Below, piece by piece: positions 52,025 to 64,000 of a DNA stretch of 64,000 nucleotides. This stretch comes from Pinus tabuliformis (lineage: Eukaryota; Streptophyta; Pinopsida; Pinales; Pinaceae): assembly GCA_031772625.1 (NCBI GenBank), contig CM062807.1, positions 1,151,691,007 to 1,151,755,006 of the forward strand. The letters are read 5' to 3'. Position numbers and translations under genes: made by a program. Below the pieces are notes generated by a model that saw only the letters and a list, made by a program, of their open reading frames with translations, was not told where the DNA came from and searched no databases. Within the stretch, counting starts at the first letter, position 1; the number at the start of each line of letters is the position of its first letter.

Positions 52025-54709
52025 CTGTTCAATATTACAGTGAAAGCTACACAGAATCCGGCACTTTTTGCTGCAGATTCAGTCCCTGGACCTTCTAGTT
52101 TAACGGAGACTGTGTACAGCATGGCACAGTGTTGGAAAGATCTGTCTTCAGCAAACTGCGGATTGTGCCTAACTTATGCCCTGGCAAATATATTGTCATG
52201 CCCAACTGGAACTCCGGGAGCACTATCCGGCTTAAGCAGTTGCTTTTTGCGTTATGATGTTGATGATTTTCTAGACATTTCCGTTCACTCGCAGCGTCAT
52301 GCAGGATCCGGTATCGTCTTCTCACAGTTTGACGAATTTGAGTTTAATGTGATTGTAAGCTGAAATTAATTTGATTATAAATTCAGGAATATTTTAAAAT
52401 TTTGATTTTGGAATATTGAAAATTTTAGAAACTGAAATTAATTTGATTATTGAAAATTTTAGAAACTTGAAATTAATTTGATTATAGATTTAGGAATATT
52501 TTAAAATTCTGATTCTGGAATATTTTGAAAATTTTATATTTAATTTTTTTAATATTAGGAAAATATTTCAGTTGTTAAATTAGCAGTAGGGATAGTCATT
52601 ATTGGTGTTATGGGCTAATGTAGATTTACTCATCACTATTATTTGTTATTCAAGACTTAGAATTACCTGTTAGTAATACTTAAGAGGGCATCCTGCAAGT
52701 GCCTAGATTTTAGGTCGTTAATCTATTTCCTTAGATCCGAAGAAGATAAACTCTTAACCAGATACAGTCAATTTATTCTAGAGCATGAAAATTTTACATT
52801 TAATTATTTTTCATTGAATATTTTCAAATATTCCAAAATCTACTCTATAAAAATATATATATATGTGTGAATTAAACTATAGCGAATTTGCTAATATTTT
52901 TTCTGTAAATTTTATGCAGAAGGCAAAAGATCTAAGGTGTTGGGGATAGCTTTGGGCTTAGTAGCCGCTAGCGTTGGATTAATTGCATCCATAGGGATAT
53001 GGAAGTGGAATTTTTTCTCTCATTTGAAATGTTGGGAACAGAATTCTGGAACCAGAGGTCTTTAAGTTGCTACTGCATTTACTGTTAAAGATTTAAGATG
53101 TGTCTCATTAACTTTTTCTTTGCAGTTCTTTGAAACAATTTATTATGATGACCGAGTATTATGTGAAATATGTATTCAAAATTCAAATAGATGTCATGTG
53201 ATTGTTTTCTCAGGTCATGAGAGAGGAGAATTTACCTCATCGCCAATGATAGCTAATCCAGAACTTATTATGAATTATGATACTGTGAGAGAGGCTACGT
53301 CAGATTTTAGAACAGAGAATAAGCTTGGCGAAGGAGGCTTTGGATCCGTTTTTAAAGTGAGTCATTTCTAAACTTAAGTGAAATTAAATATATCGAGGTT
53401 AGAGGTTTTAGGTAAGTGTGATAGTTATGTCGATTGCATAATATTTGGGAAATTGATAGTCTAGATAGAGGAGAGGGTAATTGACGGTGAGGAGAGAGGG
53501 TTATTTGTTTGACTTTTTCAATTTACAATCAACACAAGTTTCAGATTTTAAGATATTTCTGAATTTACAATCAACATAAGTTTAGGATGATTTGAATGTA
53601 GGGTTATTTGTTTGATTTTTTTATTTTCTTCAACATCATATTTGAAGGGAGGTTTTTGTGACTTTTGTGAAAATAACTATTTAGAAAATTGTTTTCGAAG
53701 TTTATCACATAATTGAAATAATTGTTTATTTGTTTTTAATTATCAAATGTGTTCTAATCAACATAAATTTAGAATGAGTTGAATAGAGGGTTATTTGTTT
53801 GACTTTTTTATGTTTAGAATGAGTTGAATAGAGGCTTATTTGTTTGACTTTTTTTTTTCCTCAACATCATCGGATTTTAAGATATTTCTGAATTTGGGAT
53901 AGACATAAGTTTAGGATGATTTCAGATTTTAAGATATTTCTGAATTTGCAATCTACATAAGTTTAGGATAATTTGAATGGAGGCTTTTGTGACTTCTGTG
54001 AAAAGAAATATTTAGAAAACTGTCTTCAAAGTTTATCACATAATTGAAATAAAAAACTGTCTTCAAAATTTATCACATAATTATTTATTTGTTTCTAATT
54101 ATCAAATCTTGTTTTTCATCAAGACAATTATCAAATGTTATCAAATGTGGTTCTTCATCCAGACTATTAAAATGATGAACCACTTTTTCTAAAAGAACCC
54201 ACCATGATTAGTCCATTACATAATTGATGAACCACATTTTCAAAATAAGTCCGCCATGATTAGTCTATTACATAATTGAAATAATGGTCTACAAGCTTTT
54301 AATCATTAAATGTGAATCATCAAAACCATTAAAATAATGAACCATCTTTTCCAAAAACTTTGACAATTATTTCTGATAAATCGGAAAGACAGCTTTCTAA
54401 ATAAAAATGTTCAAGATTATCAACTAAAAATACAAATAATATTTGCTGATTTGCAGGGGATTCTACCTGATGGCAGAGAGGTTGCAGTGAAAAGGCTTCG
54501 CATAGGTTCAAAGCAAGGAGACGTTGAATTTCTGAATGAAGCAAATCTCATCGATCGTATTCAGCACAGAAATCTAGTGAAATTGCTTGGTTGCTCCGTT
54601 GAACGCTCAGAGAGGCTGTTAATTTACGAATACCTCCGGAACAGTAGTCTCGACCAGATTTTATTTGGTCTCTACTCCCTCTTGATCTACTTAACGAATG
54701 CTGGTTTGA

Positions 54710-55003
<294 letters not shown>

Positions 55004-55774
55004 TAAGAATTTACCCAACTTGACATTATAATGAATCATAATACATGAACCAGTCCCAACATGAATCACAATACATGAACCAGTCCCAACTCGTAGATAT
55101 GCATAATAATTTTAGTAGACTCAAGAAATCAAGATTTCATTGTGCAGAGGTTACATGGCTCCTGAGTACGCCTTACGTGGACAGCTGACAGAGAAAGCAG
55201 ATGTATTCAGCTTTGGAGTGCTTGTACTTGAGATTATCAGCGGAAGAAAGAATCAGAGTTTGGCTCAAGATATGGAGTATGGAGTTTCTCATTGAAGGGG
55301 TAATTGACCGTGGACCCCATTTTTCCAGTGAAATGTTTTTAAAATGTCCATATCCTTAATGCCGAACATTTGCTAACACTGGTTTTGTTGATATTGGCCA
55401 AGCAGGCATGGAAACTGTATAAATCTGAGAGAGCAATAGAAGTTATGGATCCCACATTGGAGGGCAGTTATTCGTGGGAGGAAGGGATTAGAGTGATGAC
55501 AGTTGGTCTTCTGTGCACGCAAGGAGCAGCAGCTTTGCGGCCTTCAATGTCCCGCGTGGTGTCGATGCTGACAAGTAAGGAAGAACAGCTTCCTTGCCCA
55601 ACAAGGCCTGCTTTCATAGATCTGGACTGCGCGGACGCAAGTCCCGACCAGGTTAGACGTCCTCCTGCTCCTGAGACAACATTAAGAGGTAACCGGTCGT
55701 CAGAAGCTACGACACCTGCCGATATCTTTTCGGCGGCCGCTGATCCTTCATCCGGCATTCTGGAGCCCAGGTGA

Positions 55775-57259
55775 AGAACGTATTTCATTGGGTATTTTGA
55801 AGGCCAAGTAAGATTTTGATAAAATCTCATTCTGGAGCCCAGATGAAGAACGTATTTCATCGGGTATTTTGAAGGCAAAGTAAGATTTTGATAAAATCTT
55901 GTAAAAATTTTGTAAAATCTGGATTATAATGGTCGAGTTTCATAAGAGTAATTTTTTTAATAAGGCTAAACTTATTTTTATTTTTTTAAAATAATTTATA
56001 TATTTTTTTGTTTTTGAATTAAAGTTTCTGTGATCTATATCAAATTGATGCTTTATTTTTTTCTCATAAATTTTTTATATTATTTAAAATAAAATAAAAT
56101 AAAAAAAAAAAACAAAATTTCTGTCTTGACAAAATTGATTGTAAATATAGATTTTCACAATATTATTGGTTTAAACTCATATTATCTATAATTATTTGTT
56201 TGACCTTAAACTTGGCCATTCCCCACCTCTAAAATAAAAATAACAATGAACTTTCGCCACTATTGATTATAGGATGTTTGAACTTATATTATTTATCAAT
56301 ATTTGTTTGACATTACAGTTTTGCATTCCCCAAATCTAAAATCAAAATAAAGATGACTATTTGTTATAAGATTCCGCTTTTCCCTGGTTATACAAGGCAC
56401 GCTATAACGTACCGCTAGTTGTTAAGCAATCACGCTGGTCAAAGTGGTATTTAGACAAATTTGACCCAAAAAAAAATTAAAAACAAAATAATTATTTAAA
56501 ACAATTCTTTAATTTCTATTTAATTTTGTTTTTAAATTTCTTTGTTCTAAATTATTTAGATAAATATAAATCAACCATTGTAGTAACTAAGTAATAATTA
56601 GTATTCTTAAATTTATCTAAACATAATTATGAGACATCATTAATTAAGTTGATAGGCTTTTTATGGTGAAATTTTTTTTTACGACATTGTAATAGATTCG
56701 TCAACCTCCAAAAAATATACCATTTCGACGGTGTGATTGACAGTGGGCTTCTGATCTCCGATTTGCTTTGCTCGAGGTTCTTTGACTCTTAATAACCATG
56801 CGCCAACCACATGGGAAAGTATGACATTATGACTGTGGAACGGACGTTATGTCATAAAGCGAGTGAGCGGTGTCTTCCAGGGCTAAGCCCTTTAACTTGC
56901 GACAGGGGGTCGATTCTTTAGAATACTGCGCTACAAATTGTTACAATGTGTAACACATGGGACCACATCACACGCGCTTGGGCCTTTATAATATCGCAGA
57001 TCAAAATTGGCAATTTCACAATATAGAATTTGGTTGCAGTCCCAAAACTTGTGATCTTTGATGAGTGATGTAGCCTGATCTACGTGGAGAGAAAATGAGT
57101 GAAGCCCCTCCGAGCGAAATTTTATCACATAAAACATGTGTTAACCCTTCCTGCCTAAATTTACATGAAAACCTTTATTAACCTATGTCCGCCCAACTTC
57201 ATGATTTAGATAGACAGAACAAATATTTAAACTGTCGTCACCCTTTAGATGCGTTGATA
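55775..57259. other. Non-coding region downstream of CRK copy 2
   Basis: No gene is seen. The segment 'cattctggagcccag.tgaagaacgtatttcat' with its flank is duplicated at about 55755-55870, that is, the end of the CRK exon was copied once in tandem. The rest matches parts of 26440-28660, including the block with 'gcagatcaaaattggcaatttcacaatata'. Confidence 0.6.
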
Positions 57260-59704
57260 GCCCTTGATTCCTTTGAACTCTTTGTGACTGTGGCGCTAGC
57301 CGCCGGAGCCCTCTCTATTAACGATTTCCAATCAGAGGTGTAACCTTGGTGCACGACATGTAAATTCATCGATTTCCGATCGTCGATCACCTTCTACGTT
57401 CGAGCCTTGGTCTTGTGGCTCTTCATGTGACTGCAGTCTAGCCCCCATATCAGAGCCCTTCAATCGAAGGTTATCAATTAGAGGTTTCACTTTGATGAAC
57501 AATATGCCTAAACCTCCGAACGCTGATCTCCCATACATGACGCCATCACTACCATGTATTTGCCATGTGTCACTTTTTTAATAATTCCACGTAACGTCCT
57601 TTTTTGGCCTATTGTTAGCCTTGAAACTGTCGAATTTGCCTTCCACGTGTCAACCCTATTGGCACATTGTGATGAAATTAACCTCCCCGTGTCACTTATC
57701 ACAACCAATTGCTGGCTGCAACGCATCTAGTCGCTATTTTCCGTGTGTCTCTTATCGGATCCAATCTTTTTTCTACCACGCGTCCCTTTGGGAGGAGAGA
57801 GAAAAGGCTCAAGCTTCTTTGGTTTTGCAGACAAATCCTTTATTTATTTGTTGTCGTTCATCCCAACACTTTAACACTAGCGACCCATTTCCGACGGTTT
57901 CATCGCATATCACAACTCGTACTATCAACACTTTTAAAATGTGGCCCATTCTCGGAAAGTTCCACTTGAGAGTAGATGCAATGTTCTATTGAATTCTTTT
58001 TCATACCTCTAGATGGTCTGGATATCGAAACGAATAGCAACCTCCAAAGTCGGAAATTGGAACTTGAAAAAACAAGGCATTTGGAGGTCGACAAGGATCG
58101 CTAGATATCTGAAACCGATAAGGCAGTGACACCTCAGACCTACGGGACATTCCTGTTGGTCTATTGGTCGGACGAACCTCTTTATAGAGTTATATCATAT
58201 TAATAACATCGTGGAAATTCTTTTCGAAATTGTTGATACATGTAGTATTGGTCCTATATAATAATAAACAAATATCTAAATTCTAAATCTTTGAACTGTG
58301 TTATGGACCTCCAACCACTAATATGCAACCTCGATTGTTTTATCATACCAAACTTAAATGTGAAATCACATCTGCCCCTTATCGTAGCTTTTGGAATACG
58401 ACCTCCGATAAGATCCACTGTCTCTGCATGTATCTTGCTATTACTGTCTATTTTATTCATTAATACCGCTGGTTAGCCGACTATGTGCATTTACTGTCAT
58501 TTTATTTTCCCTCATACGAAGATCGTATGTTTTATGCCCTTGTACAAAGGAAAATTAATATGATCGCTAGACCTTTTTTTCCACAAATTTCCAAAATATT
58601 TCTTTTGGTGTCAAGGTTTCAATGCCCGAAAACTACGATATATATTTAATCAATATGCCACAATTTTTTAATGATTGCAACTTAAAACCTCTACACGCAT
58701 CTTGGTCTTGGTGGTTACTCTATTCATTAATCTAATTAATGGATCAATCATGTGTGCTTTTTTTCTCTTTATTCTCGCTCGCACGAAATTGATATGTTTT
58801 ATGCCCTTGACACTTTACTATATGTGTTTAATCAAACGAGCCACATTGATATGTTGGATCGGACTTTCGACTTGCAAGGTTTCAGAAAGGATTCTTTGCA
58901 TGTCAAAGTTTCAAAATCCCAAATCTCCCATGTGTATTTAATAAATATTTCACATTTTCCTTTAATTAAGGTTTGAAACTTATCCACACATCTTGACGTC
59001 AAGGGTTCTATTCAATAATCTAATTAATGGTCCGCCTATGTGCATTTATTCTCACTTTACTCTCACTCGGACGAGCATCCCTATCATTATCTATGTCATT
59101 AGTAACCCCACGACCTCTGCCACATGTCCTAAATTTGATTTATTGCTCCCTCTGCTTATCTAGTTTATGGGTGTGTGCTCTATTTAACCTCTTCACGTCG
59201 CACTATTCTACTGATTTTTCAAGTTGCATTTTATGTTGGTCTTGTTGTGCTATTGTTGGTCTCTTGCTGTTGCTACTGCATGTCGTGCTATTGCCTTCAA
59301 CTAGATAAATGCCCCGAAATTTCAATAAAAAACAGGTGAGAATAGAGAACCTGCAAACCATATCGTCTTCTACACTCAAATGGAAAGTATCAATGTTTTC
59401 ATACTGCATATATAGCTTAGAATACTATGTGCATTTCCATGACGTACAACACACCCTTCTGTAGAGTTTTTGAAAGCCCATATATAGACAACCAACTTTC
59501 TATGCTTAAACATTTCAATTTTCCTTTCCCCTTACCTTTGACTATTGGCAACAATCTAAATTGTAAATCGTTCTTCTTTCATTTGGCTCCAAGTATGCCA
59601 ATCCTGTGAACGATCGTGCTCACAACTTTATTTCCGCTTCTCTTCCAATGTTGACAACATTTTACGAGCTTTCCCCTTTCAGGACACCTCCTTTTCTCGT
59701 CATC
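57260..59704. other. Duplicated non-coding block upstream of RPA1 copy B
   Basis: This matches 33267-35687 nearly throughout and contains one ~330-bp unit (57267-57600) plus the degenerate ~290-bp tandem array (about 58440-59060). Short open frames occur but none is preserved as protein between the two copies. Sequence just before 59705 contains 'aataaaaaacaggtgagaat', conserved in both copies, of unknown role. Confidence 0.55.
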
Positions 59705-61020
59705 ATGGAGGTTTCCTTGACAGTGAATGCCATCACTTTATTGCTCGCTTGCTCTACAATGATCCAATCATTGCTCCAAATCGTTGAACTCAACCTTCTT
59801 GCTTTCACAAAGACATATTCCCAATGCTACCGCATTTCCCTATCCGATGGTACCTCTCAACACAAAACTTTGCTTATGTCTGCTTACAATGACCATGTCG
59901 TCTCTGGTACCCTCCAATTTGGCTCACTTATCATTCTCAAAGAAGTCAGTTGCACTTTTTTGCAAAATAATGCGTATGTTCACTCTTCACCATATTCTTG
60001 ATGTTTTTCTGTTCCTTCCCTCTCTCTACCACTGTCACTCCAACTAATGCCGCATTTCTTTTCTCTTTCTTTCCTTTTTTCAGGACTACAAATTAGTGAA
60101 CTGGAAGTTCTTGAACGTCATGTAACTTTGAATGGAAACCCATACCTTCTTCATATTGTACAAACGTCGACATACCAACCGGGCTCTTCAACGTCACATG
60201 CCCCCGCCTCATCTATTGCTGCTTTGACACAGGATTCTATGTCATTATCAACTCAGTTGTCCTCTGCTTTGCCTACTGCCATTCCATTCATGGTGCTAAG
60301 CCCCTATCGTAAACAATGGTCGATCCAGGGTAGGGTAGTTGGAAAAACCTCTGTTCGCTCCTACAACAATGCTCGAGGCTCCGGAAAGTTCTTTGGATTT
60401 GACCTTGTTGATTCTGCCAATGATACAATCCATCTCTCTAAATTCGGTGATCTTGCAGGTTCCTTGCATGGCCTTGTCCAAATTGGGAAGCTTTACATGG
60501 TTTCAAATGGCACTGTGAAACCAAGAAACACAAATTACAACCATTTGGATAGCAAATGGGAAGTCTCCCTCACTACAACTTCTGTTGTTGAACCTTCCTT
60601 AGATGATGTTCTGACAATTCCTTTCCACCGTTTCTGTTTTAAATCTATAGATGAAAATAGATCTGCAAACCTTGGCTCAATTGTCGACATCATTGGCATT
60701 GTCAGGTCCACTTCTCCAACTTCCACCATTCGTTGAAGAGATGGCTCTAAAACACCTAGGAAAACTCTAACTTGGAAGACATGTCTCATAGTATCGACAT
60801 CATCCTATGGGGGATCATTGCCACACCTTGGGCAAGCAACTAGTTGAACTCGCCTCTTCTGGTGCTTCAACCATGCTTGCAATCAAAGGGGGTTGCATAG
60901 CTGAATTTAATGGAAAAACTATTGGGACTATCTCGACCACTAGCCTCGTGCTAGATTCCATCATTCCAGAGACTTAGAAGCCCCAATCATGGTTTCATCA
61001 AAGAGAATGTTTGGCGTCTT
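59705..61020 (+). pseudogene. RPA1-like (replication protein A large subunit) pseudogene, copy B
   Basis: An ATG at 59705 (MEVSLTVNAI) opens an N-terminal OB domain (QCYRISLSDGTSQHKTLLMS, then SGTLQFGSLIILKEVSCTFL), typical of RPA1. An intron of about 110 nt follows, ending at tttttcag 60083, then LQISELEVLE, a linker and DNA-binding domain A (YRKQWSIQGRVVGKTS, GSGKFFGFDLVDSANDTIH, IGKLYMVSNGTVKP, DIIGIVRST). A TGA at 60734 interrupts the reading; beyond it RDGSKTPRKTL and, after a frameshift, domain B (DHCHTLGKQLVELASSGAS, then TMLAIKGGCIAEFNGKTIG) continue to a TAG near 60977. The intron phases do not join in frame (2-bp deletion after the acceptor; donor gcgtat or gtatgt). No later domain or zinc motif is present. 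Confidence 0.85.
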
Positions 61021-61276
61021 CACCATCGTTAAGTTGAAAATTCTTGGGGTCTTCCAAGCAAGGCAACCCACAATGTACAATCTAGCAAAAATTTTGGGAA
61101 ATCCAAATTAAAATTGTCAAGTTTCAAGATTTTGGGTGTAAACCAATTTTTAATAGTGTTGAATTGATAAAAACAACATTAAAGATCAATTACAAAAGCA
61201 ACATTTTTCCTTATTGGCAAATTTACCAGCTAGGTAGACAACGCCCATTTGCAGGCCCTGCCCTGGGGTAAGAGCG
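61021..61276. other. Upstream sequence of CRK copy 3
   Basis: The sequence 'aattttgggaaatccaaatt...gattttgggtgtaaa' resembles the short direct repeats just upstream of copies 1 and 2, and 'gtagacaacgcccatttgcaggcc' before the ATG is shared by all three CRK copies. Confidence 0.55.
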
Positions 61277-61801
61277 ATGGAAAAGAAGATAAAATTTTTA
61301 ATCAACTCCATGCCAGTTATCGTTAATGTTTGTATGTTTATGCATCTCTCAACTACTGATCCTCACACTAATTTTCTTTGGGATTATTGTGGGAATATAA
61401 AATATACAAACTGCAGCGCCTTCCAGAGTCATCTGAACCAGGTTATGGACCCACTGGTGACCAACGTCTATCCCAGTGGATACAATGTATCATCTATTTT
61501 TGTGGAGGACAACATAATTTGTTCACTTTATGGGCTTGTCCAATGCACATCTACGGTGAAATCAAGGCTGCTTTAGGGATGCCATAACGTTGAACCTGGA
61601 TTTATTGAACTGGACGACTGCTTCTTACGTTACGACAATTTTCAGTTTTATTCCGATGAAATTGAGACTGGACCAGTGAATGTTCTTTGCGGCCCTACGG
61701 ACAATAGTCAACCACAACTATCCCCATTAGATGTTAGAATCATGTTGTTCAATATTATCGTGAAAGCTACACAGAATCCAACAATTTTTGTTGCAGATTC
61801 A

Positions 61802-63710
61802 TGTTAGAACATTAATCATGCCTGACCGTATGACGGGGATAGTCGGCGTAGAGCGGCTATAGTCGGCAGATTTAGGTAGATAATAAATAGCAGTAAGTGA
61901 ATAGCTGTAGTGAATTTTGTATAAATATATGTGCGTTGCAATGTAATGAATAAGCTCTTTTCGTGAGTCTTCCAGTTCCTGTTATGGTATCAGAGCCGAG
62001 GGTTTCCGCTTAGTGTGTGTGGAAATATCGCTGTGTGTTACAGAGGAGTCGAGCATTGAGAGTGTGAGAGCCCGTTGTGCGTGTGGCTGCGTGTGGTGGA
62101 GCTGTGTGCTCATCAAGTTGGGAGTTGTGAATAGTGGTGGATTGTGTGCCACCTAGGAGTGTGTTTGTCCTGTTGTTGCAGCTACCATCGTGAACTAAAG
62201 GGCAGAGATCTGTGAGGCTGGAAGCAGATGTGCAGATCCGTTCAAAGCTGCGGACTCGGTGAAAGCTGACAGTGGAAAGTCTGTTGCAAAGTCTATTTCG
62301 GTGTTGCGTGTTGCCTGTGATGAACTGAAGACAGGTTACACATTGAAGACTGAAGGTGAAGCTGCTTATTTGCTATGTAGAAGCTGCTTGTTTTGTTGTG
62401 TAGAAGGTGCTCGTCGACAAGCATTTGGAGGACGTTGCATTGCTAGTGGGCTAAGTGTGGATTTGTTGTCTACGTATGTGAAAGACCCTATGGTGGAGCC
62501 TGGAGGGCCGAGGTGAGCCAAGGAAGAGCGTACAGGGGCACCGAGGGTTGTAGATGTCGTGAACAACTATTGTTGTTGAAGGACTGTGTGTGAGAAGAAA
62601 ATATTTTGTGTCCAGATTTGTGGTTAGAACCACTGTCCAATTACGGGTGACCTATCCCTATTTTTTTAACCGCGGTTGTGTGTTTGTGGCTTCATATCTA
62701 TTGGGGGTGAAGCCTTTTTTCTCTAATCTAGTTATAGTAGATCCATAGTTGGTTGAGTGTCACAATCAGTCTTGAAGTTCTGTGGAAATGTTTTACTGAT
62801 ACTCATAAATTAGGTAAGGGCAATGCTTCTGTGAATGCTAGTGTCCTGAAAAAAGGTAGTGAGTTGAATTAAAACAATATTGAACATGCTCCTGTGGTGT
62901 GTGCCTTGTGTGAGATAGTTGATATGTCTATCTTTTTAGATTTTTTTGACAATGATCCTTTCGATGATCATTTTCTCAGGAACCCATTTGGGTTTGGCAG
63001 TATTTTTGAGTTCATTGACAAACAGTGTCATGTTGAAGATCATGTTGTTGAAGAAATCACTCATGTTGTTGAAGAAATCACTTAGAGTATAACTTGCCCA
63101 ATTGTTAGAAGTTTTAGTGGATCAGCTTTCAAGATGACTGCGATTGTGGAGGATACTACCATGCATGTTGTTCTGAGGCCACTCATGTTAAAAAATGACT
63201 GCATTTTGGTGGCTCGTTTGCTGGTTCCTCATGGAAAATGGGGAGAACTTGAATTAGATTACTTTGTTCGGGGTCTTGCATTACATCCTAATCCAGAAAG
63301 TTTGCTGATGTTAAGTACATAAGCAAGGAGCAAAGGAATTTCATAAGGAAACCCAGAAAAGTGAAGATGAAACTGCACCAGCAAAGGAAAATGAACGAGC
63401 ATGGACCCTTTAATAAGAAGGAAAAAATGAAATGTTTTGTTGTAAGCCTAGCTGAGACTTAGACCAACAGGCAAGTTAAATTTTAGGTCATCGTGATTAA
63501 GGGGAGGTGTTAGAACATTAATGACGCCTGACCGTATGACAGGGATAGTCGGCGTAGAACGGCTATAATCGGTGTAGAGCGGCTATAATCGGCTGATTTA
63601 GGTCGATAATAAATAACAGTAAATGAATACCTGTAGTGAATTTTGTATAAATATATGTGCTTTGCAATGTAATGAATAAGCTCTTTTCATGAGTCTTCGA
63701 GAACCTGTTA
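61802..63710 (+). mobile_element. TRIM-like small LTR retrotransposon
   Basis: The element is 1909 bp, with LTRs of 183 bp (61802-61984) and 203 bp (63508-63710), a Met-tRNA primer-binding site tggtatcagagc directly after the 5' LTR (61985-61996), a polypurine tract aaggggagg at 63499-63507 and a 5-bp target duplication attca (61797-61801, 63711-63715). LTRs begin tgttagaac and end cctgtta. The 3' LTR has an extra 20-bp copy of 'cggctataatcgg' with its flank. The 1.5-kb interior encodes no recognised gag or pol, so the element depends on another copia-type element. Confidence 0.92.
62000..63460 (+). other. Interior of TRIM-like element, unassigned coding-like pieces
   Basis: Short open stretches at 62259-62516, 62894-63085 (FFDNDPFDDHFLRNPFG, ending in a duplicated HVVEEIT) and 63134-63322 (LLVPHGKWGELELDYFVRG) have codon-like composition but match no domain I recognise. 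A 21-bp unit around 'catgttgttgaagaaatcac' occurs in tandem near 63030-63082. The interior may contain transduced host sequence or the remains of an ancestral gag. Confidence 0.35.
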
Positions 63711-64000
63711 ATTCAGTCTCTGGACCTTCTAGTTTAACGGAGATTGCCTACACTATGGCATAGTGTTGGAAAGATCTATTTTCAGCAAACTGCGGATTGT
63801 GTCTAACTTATGCCGTGGCAAATATATTGTCATGCCCAACTGGAACTCTGGGAGCACGATCAGGCTTGAGGAGTTGCTTTTTGAGTTTAATGCGATTGTA
63901 ATATGAAATTAATTTGATTATAGATTCAGGAATATTTTAAAATTTTGATTTTAGAAACTTGAAATTAATTTGATTATAGATTCAGAATATTTTAAAATTT

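Larger units (their letters stand above)
61277..64000 (+). pseudogene. CRK copy 3, truncated by window edge, disrupted by a TRIM-like element
   Basis: Exon 1 begins at 61277 (MEKKIKFLINSMPVIVNVCM, a signal peptide like the other copies). Relative to copy 1 a 36-nt in-frame deletion between two TGC codons removes the first DUF26 C-x8-C-x2-C core after VQC. A TAG follows at about 61573. A 1.9-kb LTR element entered at 61801, and exon 1 resumes at 63716 (SGPSSLTE) with a further TAG and a deletion that joins 'gttgcttttt' to 'gagtttaatgcgattg' at about 63880. The reading then enters intron 1 sequence. No kinase exons lie in the window. Confidence 0.9.

Overview
This window is plant nuclear DNA, AT-rich and dominated by retrotransposons. 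The evidence is a multi-exon cysteine-rich receptor-like kinase (CRK; two DUF26/Gnk2 domains plus a kinase) with GT-AG introns, L1-type LINEs that carry an RNase H domain, Ty1/copia elements primed by initiator-Met tRNA, and no bacterial gene organisation. The low gene density and the style of the CRK and LINE proteins suggest a large-genome vascular plant, perhaps a gymnosperm. That last point is inference from general appearance, not proof. Layout: bases 1-4732 are AT-rich with a decayed Ty3/gypsy gag on the minus strand. Bases 4733-12210 are a full-length L1-type LINE with both ORFs open and a perfect 17-bp target-site duplication; it landed inside the gypsy gag, which resumes at 12228. Bases 12434-20500 hold a probable gypsy LTR, degenerate repeats, a 14-unit minisatellite with inverted flanks, a copia gag-protease fossil and a MITE-like foldback element. 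Bases 21216-26431 carry the only convincing intact host gene, CRK copy 1: seven exons, 676 aa, all kinase catalytic residues present. Downstream are a gag-protease-only copia element (29163-33125) and a decayed replication protein A large-subunit (RPA1) copy (35688-36732). From about 38967 the same order is repeated (AT-rich upstream block, CRK, intergenic block, RPA1), giving a tandem segmental duplication. In the second unit a decayed LINE (39274-44763) lies upstream, CRK copy 2 (46290-55774) is broken by point lesions and by a 5.2-kb copia element in exon 1, and a better preserved RPA1 pseudogene lies at 59705-61020. A third CRK copy starts at 61277. It is also broken, this time by a 1.9-kb TRIM-like LTR element, and it runs off the window. 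Of the three CRK copies one looks functional and two are pseudogenes, each hit in exon 1 by a different LTR element. The shared duplicated sequence and unshared insertions give an order: gypsy/copia fossils and the CRK-RPA1 duplication came first, and the copia, LINE and TRIM insertions followed independently. No new enzymatic system was found. The most unusual items are the intact LINE with a long GC-rich 3' region open in two frames, the linked CRK-RPA1 duplication, the inverted-repeat-bounded minisatellite, and the small LTR element with unidentified internal coding-like sequence.
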